DNA from: CAZLBV01 sp964557845
Lineage (GTDB): Bacteria > Acidobacteriota > Aminicenantia > Aminicenantales > Aminicenantaceae
NCBI GenBank assembly: GCA_964557845.1
Contig: CAZLBV010000183.1
Span: 1-18,123 of the forward strand
DNA length: 18,123 nt
Reading direction: 5' to 3'
Part shown: in pieces, positions 1 to 6,979 of the stretch
Layout: each line of letters begins with the position of its first letter
Position numbering within the stretch: the first letter of the stretch is position 1
Notes under the pieces: model-generated
What the model saw: only the letters and a program-made list of their open reading frames with translations
The model's database searches: none
What the model was told of the DNA's origin: nothing
Translations under genes and position numbers: made by a program

Positions 1-426
1 CTCCGAATCAACTAAAAGAGAAATAATAACTTCATCCATCAGGCTGTTTTGGTCGAGCGGGTTGGAAAGGAATCTTTTAAAATTCTGCAGATCATAATCG
101 AATTTGTTTAGACCGGCTGAAGTGCCTACCCAAAGATCTCCATTTTTATCCTCGGTTACACAACTTACATTATTGTTACTCAAAGAAGAGGGATCAAAAG
201 GATCATGATCAAAAATATCAATATTAAAACCATCATATTTGTTAAGTCCCTGTTTTGTGCCGAACCACAGAAATCCTCTGCTGTCCTGAAAAATGCAGTT
301 GATCGATCCCTGGGACAAACCATCTTCAACAGTAATATATTTGAATTTAAAATCCGGAACCTCTGGATAAACGCACAAAGACACAAAAATAAACAACCAA
401 CATAAATAGAATGTCTTTTTTGCCAT
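1..426 (-). CDS. Two-component regulator propeller (Reg_prop) protein, N-terminal part, cut by window edge
   Basis: The reverse strand reads 142 codons from ATG at 426 to the left edge without a stop. The first ~20 residues are a signal peptide (MAKKTFYLCWLFIFVSLCVY). The mature start FKYITVEDGLSQGSINCIFQ leads into Reg_prop blades recognisable by DSRGFLWFGTKQGLNKYDGF (~residues 48-67) and EDKNGDLWVGTSAGLNKFDY (~92-111), each with the D-x-x-G-x-(I/L)-W-x-G-T pattern. In this family the periplasmic propeller normally continues for 600-800 residues, then a Y_Y_Y domain, a membrane helix and a histidine kinase, DNA-binding or GGDEF output; that part lies outside the window. No strong ribosome binding site is seen; an AT-rich TATAAA-like box lies about 15 bases upstream. 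It is divergent from the oxidoreductase at 575. Family identification is firm; the output domain is unknown. Confidence 0.88.
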   Translation of the reverse strand, partial: MAKKTFYLCWLFIFVSLCVYPEVPDFKFKYITVEDGLSQGSINCIFQDSRGFLWFGTKQGLNKYDGFNIDIFDHDPFDPSSLSNNNVSCVTEDKNGDLWVGTSAGLNKFDYDLQNFKRFLSNPLDQNSLMDEVIISLLVDSE

Positions 427-506
427 TTAATTTATATATTTTATAGTGATTGAAAATTTTTTTAAATACTTTTTTGCACCCGGATTCTCACGCCCGAGTT
501 ATCAAA

Positions 507-534
507 TTGACCTATAATTCGATTATGTTATAAT
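507..534 (+). promoter_or_regulatory. Sigma-70-type promoter for the oxidoreductase gene
   Basis: TTGACC at 507-512 and TATAAT at 529-534 are separated by 16 bases, giving 11 of 12 consensus matches. The predicted start of transcription is about 541, leaving a ~34-base leader before ATG at 575, which holds a weak AAGTGAG ribosome-binding element at 563-569. Confidence 0.7.
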
Positions 535-574
535 GATTTCCCTTAAAAAATTCCCTAAGCATAAGTGAGCTAAA

Positions 575-1780
575 ATGAATCCTTATATCATTATTGGAAA
601 CGGAATTGCAGGTAATGCAGCCGCAGAAAATATCCTTAAGATCGAGCCTCAGAGAAAAATTGTCATGTTTACCAGAGATGATCACTATTTCTATTATACC
701 CCTGCACTACCCGAATATCTGGCGGGGGAAAAAGACATAAAGAATTTCACCATCCATAATTCCCAATGGTATGAAAAAAACAAGATCGAACTCCATCTCA
801 AAACTACGGTCACCAACATAGACCCTCAGAAAAAAATTATAAAAACCGATCAGAATCAAACCTTTAAATACGACAAGCTGCTGTTGGCAACCGGCGGATA
901 TTCCTTTGTTCCTCCTATTCCTGGGGCAGATAGTCAAAGCGTTTTCACTCTGCGAACAGTAGCTGATGCAGACCGCATAATAATCAGGGCAAAAACCTCC
1001 AAGGAGGCTGTTCTCATCGGCGGAGGGCTGTTAGGACTTGAAGCAGGAAACGGATTAAGGAAAATGGGACTCAAAGTCAAAGTGGTTGAATTCTTTCCAC
1101 GGCTCCTTCCCCGTCAAATGGACACAGAAGGTGCAGCTGTTCTTCAAAAAATGTTAGAAGACATGGGATTTAAATTTCATCTGGGAGCGGTTACAAAACA
1201 AATCACTGAAGCAAGGAGCCGTTTGTCAGTCCATTTGGATAAAGGAAATAAATTATCTGCAGATATGGTCCTGATCTCAGCCGGAGTGAGGCCAGAATTA
1301 ACCCTGGCAAAAAGCCTCGGCCTTGAGATAGATAAGGGTGTACAAGTCGATGGTCACATGCAAACCGGGATCAAGGATATTTATGCTGCCGGAGACCTGA
1401 TCGAACACCAGAAACATTTCTACGGCATTTGGCCGGCATCCATGGAACAAGGCCGCATAGCCGGAGCTAACATGGCTGGAAAACAAGAAATATACCAAGG
1501 TACTGTTCCTGTCAATTCTCTTAAAGTCACGGGTATTGATCTGACTTCTGCAGGAGATATCGATCCCGAAAATCGATCGGAGTCTATTGTGTTCCAGGAT
1601 CAGAAAAACTACATATATAGAAAATTTGTCATTAAAAATAACAATATCTTAGGAACCATCCTCTTTGGAGACACCCGGGGAAGCCAAAAGATACTGGAGG
1701 CGATTAAAAATAAGAAAGATATTTCAGCCTGGAAAGACAAGCTGGGGAGACCAGATTTTGATTTTGGATTATGGAAGTAA
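575..1780 (+). CDS. FAD-dependent NAD(P)H oxidoreductase (Pyr_redox_2, rubredoxin reductase/NirB-type)
   Basis: This 401-residue flavoprotein probably passes electrons from NAD(P)H through FAD to a small redox partner or acceptor. The FAD-binding Rossmann motif GNGIAGNAAA is at residues 8-17, and YYTPALPEYLAGE (40-52) is typical of rubredoxin reductase, NirB and related flavoproteins. ATGG at 105-108 is the conserved hinge, the NAD(P)-binding motif GGGLLGLEAG is at 149-158, and the second FAD contact DIYAAGD is at 268-274. The rest is a C-terminal dimerisation-like region. The protein contains no cysteine, so it is not a dithiol reductase and lacks the redox cysteine of NADH oxidases and CoA-disulfide reductases. 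It sits alone with its own promoter, convergent with the histidine kinase gene 15 bases away, with no terminator visible between them. No rubredoxin, nitrite reductase or other acceptor lies nearby, so the physiological partner is unknown. Confidence 0.88.
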   Translation: MNPYIIIGNGIAGNAAAENILKIEPQRKIVMFTRDDHYFYYTPALPEYLAGEKDIKNFTIHNSQWYEKNKIELHLKTTVTNIDPQKKIIKTDQNQTFKYDKLLLATGGYSFVPPIPGADSQSVFTLRTVADADRIIIRAKTSKEAVLIGGGLLGLEAGNGLRKMGLKVKVVEFFPRLLPRQMDTEGAAVLQKMLEDMGFKFHLGAVTKQITEARSRLSVHLDKGNKLSADMVLISAGVRPELTLAKSLGLEIDKGVQVDGHMQTGIKDIYAAGDLIEHQKHFYGIWPASMEQGRIAGANMAGKQEIYQGTVPVNSLKVTGIDLTSAGDIDPENRSESIVFQDQKNYIYRKFVIKNNNILGTILFGDTRGSQKILEAIKNKKDISAWKDKLGRPDFDFGLWK

Positions 1781-1795
1781 CCAGAAAAAAAGCGA

Positions 1796-4036
1796 TTAGG
1801 CTCTATCCAAACACCACTTTTTAACAACTTTATAGATCAATTCCCGTTTAATTGGCTTAGGAATATAATCATCTAAACCGGCTCCTAAACATTTTTCCCT
1901 GTCACCCTGCATAGCATTCGCTGTCATGGCAACGATCGGAACATTATTAAATCCCATTTCCCGGATTATCCTAGTAGCTTCATAACCATTTTTATTAGGC
2001 ATTTGAATATCCATCAAGATCATGTCATATTTTTCAGGATTTCCGGTAAATACATCTATGGTTTCCTGCCCATCATGTGTCAGAGTCAACTGGTAGCCTG
2101 CTTTAGTCAACATATGTTTTGCAAGTTTCGCATTGACAGGGTTATCTTCAGCCAAAAGTATATGGATAGAATGTTTACACCCATCCGCGATCGAATGTTG
2201 AGTGACAAATTCCCGTTTTTCTATTTTCTCCGGCAGGCTAGTTTTCTTACTGATCAAATGTAAAATAATAGCGAGGAGTTTTTGTCGTCTAATGGGGGCA
2301 GGCAGAAAACCATTGAATCCTGATTCCCTATACTTTCTCGATCGGTTGATAAAGGAAGAGGAATGAGCCAACAATGGGATCTTTGATAAAGGAGCTTTAA
2401 GTTTTCGTATCCTTCTGGCTAATTCATAGCCATCCATTCCGGGCATATGAATATCGATAATACATATGTCAAAAGGTTGTTTCTTTTTCCATTCCGCCTG
2501 AATTAAGGAGATAGCCTGCTTAGGATCTAAAGTTGGGACAACATTCATTTCAGCAGACTTTAAGGCTCCGCATGTGATTTCAAGGTTTCTGGGATGATCA
2601 TCCACCACAAGTACTTTTTTCCCGGCAAGACTCTTTATCGACCTGTCTTTTCCAATTTTTTTGAAGGATCTATCAACCCATGCCGTAAAATGGAATGTGC
2701 TGCCTTTTCCTACTTCACTTTCTGCCCAAACTTCGCCATCCATAAGATGGGCTATCTGCCGACAGATAGATAGGCCCAAACCCGATCCTAAATATTTCTG
2801 TGGTGAAATCCCTTCCCCCTGTTGAAATGCTTCGAAAATCCTAAGGAGCTGATCAGAAGGAATCCCGATACCAGAATCTTTAATCATTAAATGAAGCTTT
2901 ATCTTGTTCTTTCTTTCCTCATCCACATCCAGAGAAATCTCTATATCACCTTCATGAGTAAATTTAACCGCATTGCCTAAAAGGTTCATAATCACTTGTC
3001 GAAAGCGTCCGGCATCACTTCGGACATAAGCTGGAACATTATCTCCTATACGGCAGAGAAGCTCGATCGATCTATCTGTTATCTTAGGTTGAATGAGGTC
3101 ACACACATTGAAAACCGTAACCTCAGGGTCAAAATCGATCAATTCAAAGGACATTTTCCCAGCTTCTATTCGTGTCAGATCAAGAATATCATTGAGCAGA
3201 TTGAGGAGTGCTTCTCCGGACTGCTGTATGGTACGGGTAAAATCGATCTGTTCATCATTCAATTCAGTTTCAAGAAGCATCTCTGTGAATCCAATGATCC
3301 CATTCATGGGTGTTCTTATATCGTGGCTCATCCTGGCCAGAAAATCACTCTTGGCCTGATTAGCCATTTCAGCCTCTTTTTTTGCCTGATCCAGAGCCGC
3401 AGCCTTATCCTCCAATTCAGCATTCAAGGCCAGGACTCCATGATTGGTCTCTTCCAGTTCATAATTAACAGCTTTAATCTGGCGATTTTTTTCAGATAGC
3501 TCCTTCAGGAGATAAACTATTTTCTCTTGCTGTTTTTTAATTACAGTTAATAAATCTTCCTGCCTGGCATTAATTTTCTTATCAACTAATTCTCTAATTT
3601 TTTCGATATTGACATCCTCTTTTTCTAGATAGGGTAAATTGCGGGATTTTTCAAGCAGGATGACTGCCCGGCCGGCTCCTTCTTCCCTGACTTCCAGATC
3701 ATCCATGATTTCTTTAAATAAGTAGAGCATGCTTTTATAGGAATTACCTTCAAGATAATCAGATGAAACCTCTGCAGCAATAACCAGCACACCTTTCCTC
3801 TCAATATCTTCCCGCCAGAACAGCTTTACAGATCCCCCAATTTTTTTCTGATGGAACGGGCCAAGAAGAGCAGAAATAGCCGCAACGACACAGATCCTGT
3901 CAATTTTATTAAAGCCGAGAGCCGCCGCAACCAGATCTCCCAGTTCTCCAGCTCTGGTTGAATCCAGCCCCGATCGAAGCTTGAATTCAGTTATTTTCTG
4001 GAGAGAATTTGATGATAAGGATGGTTGCGTCATCAT
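1796..4036 (-). CDS. Hybrid sensor histidine kinase with degenerate RsbT-like N-terminus and two receiver domains
   Basis: The protein has 746 residues if translation starts at the ATGATG at 4036. The frame is open to 4108, but that start would overlap the upstream gene by 122 bases and add residues before the first domain strand. Residues ~10-135 align by eye with the RsbT fold, but the N-box Glu and Asn are Ala56 and Pro60 and the ATP motifs are lost. A coiled coil with ELEETNHGVLALNAELEDKA (~194-213) follows, then HisKA (SHDIRTP, His238), HATPase (Asn355, DSGIGI ~387, GSGLGLSI ~417) and receivers with Asp528 and Asp676. Receiver 2 has its Thr705 and Lys727. Receiver 1 has Ala580 where the conserved Lys should be. 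There is no membrane segment, periplasmic sensor or Hpt domain, so input probably comes from the stressosome proteins encoded just upstream. Start codons overlap the phosphatase gene by 50 bases, consistent with translational coupling. Kinase assignment is firm; the input is inferred. Confidence 0.88.
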   Translation of the reverse strand: MMTQPSLSSNSLQKITEFKLRSGLDSTRAGELGDLVAAALGFNKIDRICVVAAISALLGPFHQKKIGGSVKLFWREDIERKGVLVIAAEVSSDYLEGNSYKSMLYLFKEIMDDLEVREEGAGRAVILLEKSRNLPYLEKEDVNIEKIRELVDKKINARQEDLLTVIKKQQEKIVYLLKELSEKNRQIKAVNYELEETNHGVLALNAELEDKAAALDQAKKEAEMANQAKSDFLARMSHDIRTPMNGIIGFTEMLLETELNDEQIDFTRTIQQSGEALLNLLNDILDLTRIEAGKMSFELIDFDPEVTVFNVCDLIQPKITDRSIELLCRIGDNVPAYVRSDAGRFRQVIMNLLGNAVKFTHEGDIEISLDVDEERKNKIKLHLMIKDSGIGIPSDQLLRIFEAFQQGEGISPQKYLGSGLGLSICRQIAHLMDGEVWAESEVGKGSTFHFTAWVDRSFKKIGKDRSIKSLAGKKVLVVDDHPRNLEITCGALKSAEMNVVPTLDPKQAISLIQAEWKKKQPFDICIIDIHMPGMDGYELARRIRKLKAPLSKIPLLAHSSSFINRSRKYRESGFNGFLPAPIRRQKLLAIILHLISKKTSLPEKIEKREFVTQHSIADGCKHSIHILLAEDNPVNAKLAKHMLTKAGYQLTLTHDGQETIDVFTGNPEKYDMILMDIQMPNKNGYEATRIIREMGFNNVPIVAMTANAMQGDREKCLGAGLDDYIPKPIKRELIYKVVKKWCLDRA

Positions 4037-5057
4037 GGTCTCTTGAATAACTCTTGAGAATATTTTCGGCAATCTTCTGAGGATGTTTTCCCCATTCTTC
4101 ATAACCATTCTGCCATCCGCTGTTTATGCCATCGGAATAAAGGACCAGAAAGTTATCAGCATCATATATATATTCATAAACCTTGGGCATGCGGATCTTC
4201 AATCCTACTATTCCTCCTAATGAGATCAATGCATGTTTTTTTTGGGGAGTAACGATTCTTGCTTCGATATTTCCCATTCCAACAAATGAAACTTTACTTA
4301 AATCACTCTGGATCAAGGCAGCACCAACCGTGGCTCCCCTGGTGCCGAGAAGAGTTTTATGGGTATAATTAATTATTTCCGGTAAAGGTAAATCAGATTT
4401 TGCTTCCAAGCTTTTCACAGCAAGGCGGGAAGCTATATGAGCATCGATGCCATGGCCAAGACCGTCGACCACGGCTGCCAGGGTTACTTGACTGGACAGG
4501 TGTCGGATAAAAAAACTGTCACCATTTATTTTTTCCCCAGGCTTAGGCCGGGAGGCTGCTCCTATTGTTATGTTTTTATTTCTTCTGATCCAACTTTGCT
4601 TTGGCAGCCATTTCCGGGAACAGATCACCATGCCGTCCATAGATTTTAGACCATTTATATCCAGAAATTCTTCCGGGATTGATTTTATGCTGGTTTCAAT
4701 CTCATCGGAAAACCTCTTGATCGTTCCCAGCCCTAGACCCAAAGAATTCTTGCTGGAATGGCCATCCCTGAAAGCCTGATCGAGATCATCAAGACCAGAG
4801 CCATTATCTATGGCCCATAATTCAATGCCCTGATTATTCTTATCATCCTCAACACGACAGGTAATCAATCTGCTCTCAGTACCGCCGTGATCGAGCATAT
4901 TATTCATCATTTCAGTAACAATGATGGCAATTTCCTCTGAATCCCCAGGGAGAAAACCTAATTCTTTCGCAAAGGCTACGGCTTTCCTCCTTTGATCGCC
5001 GATATCCGAGATATCAGATACCGAAAAATAAAGGATCTTATCCCGGATCAGGCCCAT
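3987..5057 (-). CDS. RsbW/RsbT-type ATPase fused to RsbX-type PP2C (SpoIIE-family) phosphatase
   Basis: 356 residues. Residues ~1-140 are a GHKL ATPase of the anti-sigma kinase type: TEMMNNMLDHGG gives the N-box Glu49 and Asn53, DNGSGL (84-89) is G1, and SLGLGLGTIKR (~105-115) is the G2 lid. Residues ~160-352 are a PP2C/SpoIIE phosphatase with metal-binding Asp180 (NGDSF), Asp198-Gly199 (VDGLGHG), Asp319 (YSDG) and Asp342-343 (HDDATI). In Bacillus the separate RsbX phosphatase dephosphorylates RsbR and RsbS to recapture RsbT. This position directly after rsbT suggests the same reset role, with the attached ATPase adding kinase activity or nucleotide regulation. Its ATG lies inside the end of rsbT (10-base overlap, ATGGGCCTGA). 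All catalytic residues I can name are present in both halves. The substrate is inferred from context. Confidence 0.9.
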   Translation of the reverse strand: MGLIRDKILYFSVSDISDIGDQRRKAVAFAKELGFLPGDSEEIAIIVTEMMNNMLDHGGTESRLITCRVEDDKNNQGIELWAIDNGSGLDDLDQAFRDGHSSKNSLGLGLGTIKRFSDEIETSIKSIPEEFLDINGLKSMDGMVICSRKWLPKQSWIRRNKNITIGAASRPKPGEKINGDSFFIRHLSSQVTLAAVVDGLGHGIDAHIASRLAVKSLEAKSDLPLPEIINYTHKTLLGTRGATVGAALIQSDLSKVSFVGMGNIEARIVTPQKKHALISLGGIVGLKIRMPKVYEYIYDADNFLVLYSDGINSGWQNGYEEWGKHPQKIAENILKSYSRDHDDATILIIKFSPENN

Positions 5058-5473
5058 TTTACAATCCTAATAGTCGTGCCCACATTGACTCTGGATTCAA
5101 TAAAAAAATCATCCACCAACCGTCTGGCCCCAGGAAGTCCGTAACCCATACCTGATCCCGATGTATACCCGTCACTCATAGCCCGTTCGATATCCTCGAT
5201 ACCTGGTCCGTGATCTATACAGGTTACTACCAGAGCGGGTCGGGATTGATAGTCCCCTTTTTCTATTATAACTTCGCCTCCCCCTGCGTATTGGAACATA
5301 TTTCTAAACAGTTCGCTTACCGCAGTAGTGATCCTGGTTTGGTCAACCACTCCCATCTTCATCTCTTTGGCATAAAATCTCACTGCCTGCCTGGCTCTGA
5401 CAATATCAAATTCCGACTCAATTTTCAAAACGTCTAATTGGACTTTCTCTTGAATTAGGTTAATTTGTGGCAT
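5048..5473 (-). CDS. rsbT: RsbT-type stressosome serine/threonine kinase
   Basis: 141 residues, close to the ~133 of Bacillus RsbT. It is a single GHKL kinase domain: N-box AVSELFRNMFQYAGGGEV (Glu54, Asn58), G1 motif DHGPGI (88-93 region), and glycine-rich lid SGSGMGYGLPGARRL (~105-119). In known stressosomes RsbT is held on the RsbR-RsbS complex, phosphorylates RsbR Thr and RsbS Ser on stress, and is then released to switch on a downstream partner (RsbU in Bacillus). Here no RsbU gene follows; the next genes are a phosphatase fusion and a histidine kinase. The ATG comes 3 bases after the rsbS stop, and no strong ribosome binding site is seen, so coupling to rsbS translation is likely. Confidence 0.93.
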   Translation of the reverse strand: MPQINLIQEKVQLDVLKIESEFDIVRARQAVRFYAKEMKMGVVDQTRITTAVSELFRNMFQYAGGGEVIIEKGDYQSRPALVVTCIDHGPGIEDIERAMSDGYTSGSGMGYGLPGARRLVDDFFIESRVNVGTTIRIVKWA

Positions 5474-5476
5474 AAA

Positions 5477-5872
5477 TCACTTTTTATTTTTCATCTTTTT
5501 TCTTAGCATTCTACTGGCCTGCTCGATATTGAGAGCCGTAAGTACTCCCGGCATTTCCAGACCCAGTTCCACCAGGGTGATCGCTACGGCCGGCTGCATT
5601 CCAACGATCACAACAGCTGCATCCATGATGGAGGCCATTGTCGCCATTCCATAAAGCATGCGGCCGATATAGGAATCCACCGTATCCAACACCGAAATGT
5701 CGATCAGCACTCCTTTGGCATTGGTTCTGGTAATTTCTTCGAGGATCTGGGTTTGAAGCTCCAGGGCTAACCGGTCATGCATATCAACCTGGATGGAAAC
5801 GATCAGAAACTCCCCGTATTTGATAATGGGAATCCGCCGGGTAACTTTCAGTTCATCAGGATCATATTTCAT
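5477..5872 (-). CDS. rsbS: RsbS-type STAS-domain stressosome antagonist
   Basis: 131 residues forming one STAS domain. IPIIKYGEFLIVSIQ (14-28), GVLIDIS...DTVDSYIGR (54-71) and VGMQPAVAITLVELGL (90-105) match RsbS closely. Ser67 in VDSYIGR corresponds to Bacillus RsbS Ser59, the residue that RsbT phosphorylates. RsbS forms the scaffold core with RsbR and sequesters RsbT. Compared with the Bacillus protein it has a short charged N-terminal extension and a basic C-terminal tail (KKMKNKK). Its ATG lies within the end of the rsbR-like gene (11-base overlap, ATGAAATATGA). Confidence 0.93.
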   Translation of the reverse strand: MKYDPDELKVTRRIPIIKYGEFLIVSIQVDMHDRLALELQTQILEEITRTNAKGVLIDISVLDTVDSYIGRMLYGMATMASIMDAAVVIVGMQPAVAITLVELGLEMPGVLTALNIEQASRMLRKKMKNKK

Positions 5873-6542
5873 CAGTACTTTCGTTATCAGGGTTGACAGA
5901 TTTCACCTGTAGATTACTTCTTTGGAAAGCATACCGCATGCCTTCCTGAAGGTTGGCTTTGGTCTTAATAGCAGATAGATCGATCCCCAACTGAACGATA
6001 GTCTGGGCAATAGCAGGGCTGATGCCGGATATTATACATTCACCACCCAGCAGCCTTACAGCCTCAACTGTTTTTATCAGGTGATTGGCCACTTGAGTAT
6101 CGATCCTGAGAACACCGGTAATGTCCAGGATAGCCATAGTACACCCAGAATTAACAATGCTCTGCAGGAGATTTTCCATCATGATCTGGGCTCTGCGACT
6201 GTCTACCGTACCGATCACAGGAAGAACCAGGACATCATCCCAGATCTTGATAACCGGACTGGAAAGCTCCATCAGATCTTCCTGCTGCTGCAGTATGGTC
6301 TGTTTCTGCTTTTCAATGGTGGACAATTTTTCTCTAAGCTCTTTTTCCCTATCTTCTCTCTGTTTGAGTTCTTCCGATAAGTCCTCGATCAACAAGTTAA
6401 TTCCTGCTTCCACAGTGGTAAACTCATCCTCAATGGGTGTTTCGAGCCTTATGGAAAAATCACCTGTTGCTACAGTGATCATTGCCTCTTCGATCTTTTC
6501 GATCCGTTCCATAAAATTTTTTATTTTCAGCTCATTTGCCAT
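5862..6542 (-). CDS. rsbR: RsbR-type stressosome co-antagonist with soluble HAMP-like N-terminus and STAS domain
   Basis: 226 residues. The C-terminal ~120 residues are an RsbR-type STAS domain: SPVIKIWDDVLVLPVIGTVD (95-114), LDITGVLRIDTQVANHLIK (139-157), and IAQTIVQLGIDL (178-189). Thr149 and Thr181 fall where RsbT phosphorylates Bacillus RsbR (Thr171 and Thr205), by eye alignment. Instead of the non-heme globin sensor of Bacillus RsbR, residues ~18-58 look like a HAMP domain (ATGDFSIRLETP...DEFTTVEAGINLLIEDL), followed by a strongly charged coiled coil (~57-92). No membrane helix exists, so this is a cytosolic HAMP signal relay. It starts one base after the stop of the upstream gene with an AGGAAA ribosome site in that gene's end. 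Scaffold role is firm by family; the stimulus is unknown. Confidence 0.9.
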   Translation of the reverse strand: MANELKIKNFMERIEKIEEAMITVATGDFSIRLETPIEDEFTTVEAGINLLIEDLSEELKQREDREKELREKLSTIEKQKQTILQQQEDLMELSSPVIKIWDDVLVLPVIGTVDSRRAQIMMENLLQSIVNSGCTMAILDITGVLRIDTQVANHLIKTVEAVRLLGGECIISGISPAIAQTIVQLGIDLSAIKTKANLQEGMRYAFQRSNLQVKSVNPDNESTDEI

Positions 6543-6543
6543 T

Positions 6544-6921
6544 TTATTTCCTATGATCTTTCAACCAGTCAATCGCTTCTTCTTCAGTTTTAAAAAATTC
6601 AATATTCATCTTCCGTTTCCCCATGGTTCCCAATTTGATTATGACTTTCACCACCAACCGGGTGGCTGAGGTGGTGCCGAACAAGGCTACATCATCAAAT
6701 CCTGCATCAGCTACCGCATCATAGAGCTGTTTCCTCCGTTCGTTATGTCCGCCCGTCGGGTCGGACTTCCTTAGATCGATCAAAAGTTGTTTGTATGGTT
6801 TCCCCTCTAAAGTTTTCACAAATTCTTGATGCATTTCCTGGGGATCATTTTCTTCGATCACCCCAATAACATCGATCCTGACCAATTCATTTTTTTCATC
6901 GTATGAGACTTTATGATCCAT
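6544..6921 (-). CDS. SpoIIAA-like (STAS/SEC14-type) small protein, first gene of stressosome operon
   Basis: 125 residues. I chose ATG at 6921 because it has a near-perfect ribosome binding site (AAGAGGTGAT, 5-base spacing) and follows the promoter at 6951-6979. The longer open frame to 6960 would begin inside that promoter. The fold resembles SpoIIAA-like/STAS proteins: VRIDVIGVIEEND (14-26), QLLIDLRKSD (44-53), and DVALFGTTSATRLVVKVII (76-94), ending in FFKTEEEAIDWLKDH, the characteristic closing motif of this group. Such proteins may bind lipids or act as partner modules. No phosphorylatable residue can be assigned with confidence. Position at the head of rsbR-rsbS-rsbT suggests an accessory stressosome input or scaffold partner, which is inference. 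Confidence 0.85.
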   Translation of the reverse strand: MDHKVSYDEKNELVRIDVIGVIEENDPQEMHQEFVKTLEGKPYKQLLIDLRKSDPTGGHNERRKQLYDAVADAGFDDVALFGTTSATRLVVKVIIKLGTMGKRKMNIEFFKTEEEAIDWLKDHRK

Positions 6922-6950
6922 GATATCACCTCTTAAATTTTTGACCGGAT

Positions 6951-6979
6951 ATGATAACATAAACCTGGTGAGTGTTCAA
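6951..6979 (-). promoter_or_regulatory. Sigma-70-type promoter of the six-gene stressosome operon
   Basis: On the minus strand TTGAAC (6979-6974) and TATCAT (6956-6951) are separated by exactly 17 bases. Transcription would start near 6944, giving a ~23-base leader with the strong AAGAGGTGAT ribosome site before ATG at 6921. Gaps between the six downstream genes are 3 bases at most, so one transcript to 1796 is expected. No dedicated stress-sigma promoter pattern is seen. Confidence 0.7.

Noticed and set aside
180..405. Short open frames on both strands at the left edge
   Set aside because: The real gene is the minus-strand Reg_prop frame from 426, which is open to the window edge; these are other frames of it.
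2996..3499. 167-codon open frame on the plus strand inside the histidine kinase gene
   Set aside because: It is antisense to a well-conserved HisKA/HATPase coding region, has no recognisable domain or ribosome site, and its composition reflects the opposite strand.
4036..4108. Upstream extension of the histidine kinase by 24 residues
   Set aside because: It would overlap the phosphatase gene by 122 bases and adds residues before the first strand of the RsbT-like domain; the ATGATG at 4036 fits the domain boundary.
6121..6669. 182-codon plus-strand open frame across the rsbR-like gene
   Set aside because: It is a low-complexity Ser-rich product antisense to a clear STAS protein, spanning the junction of two real genes.
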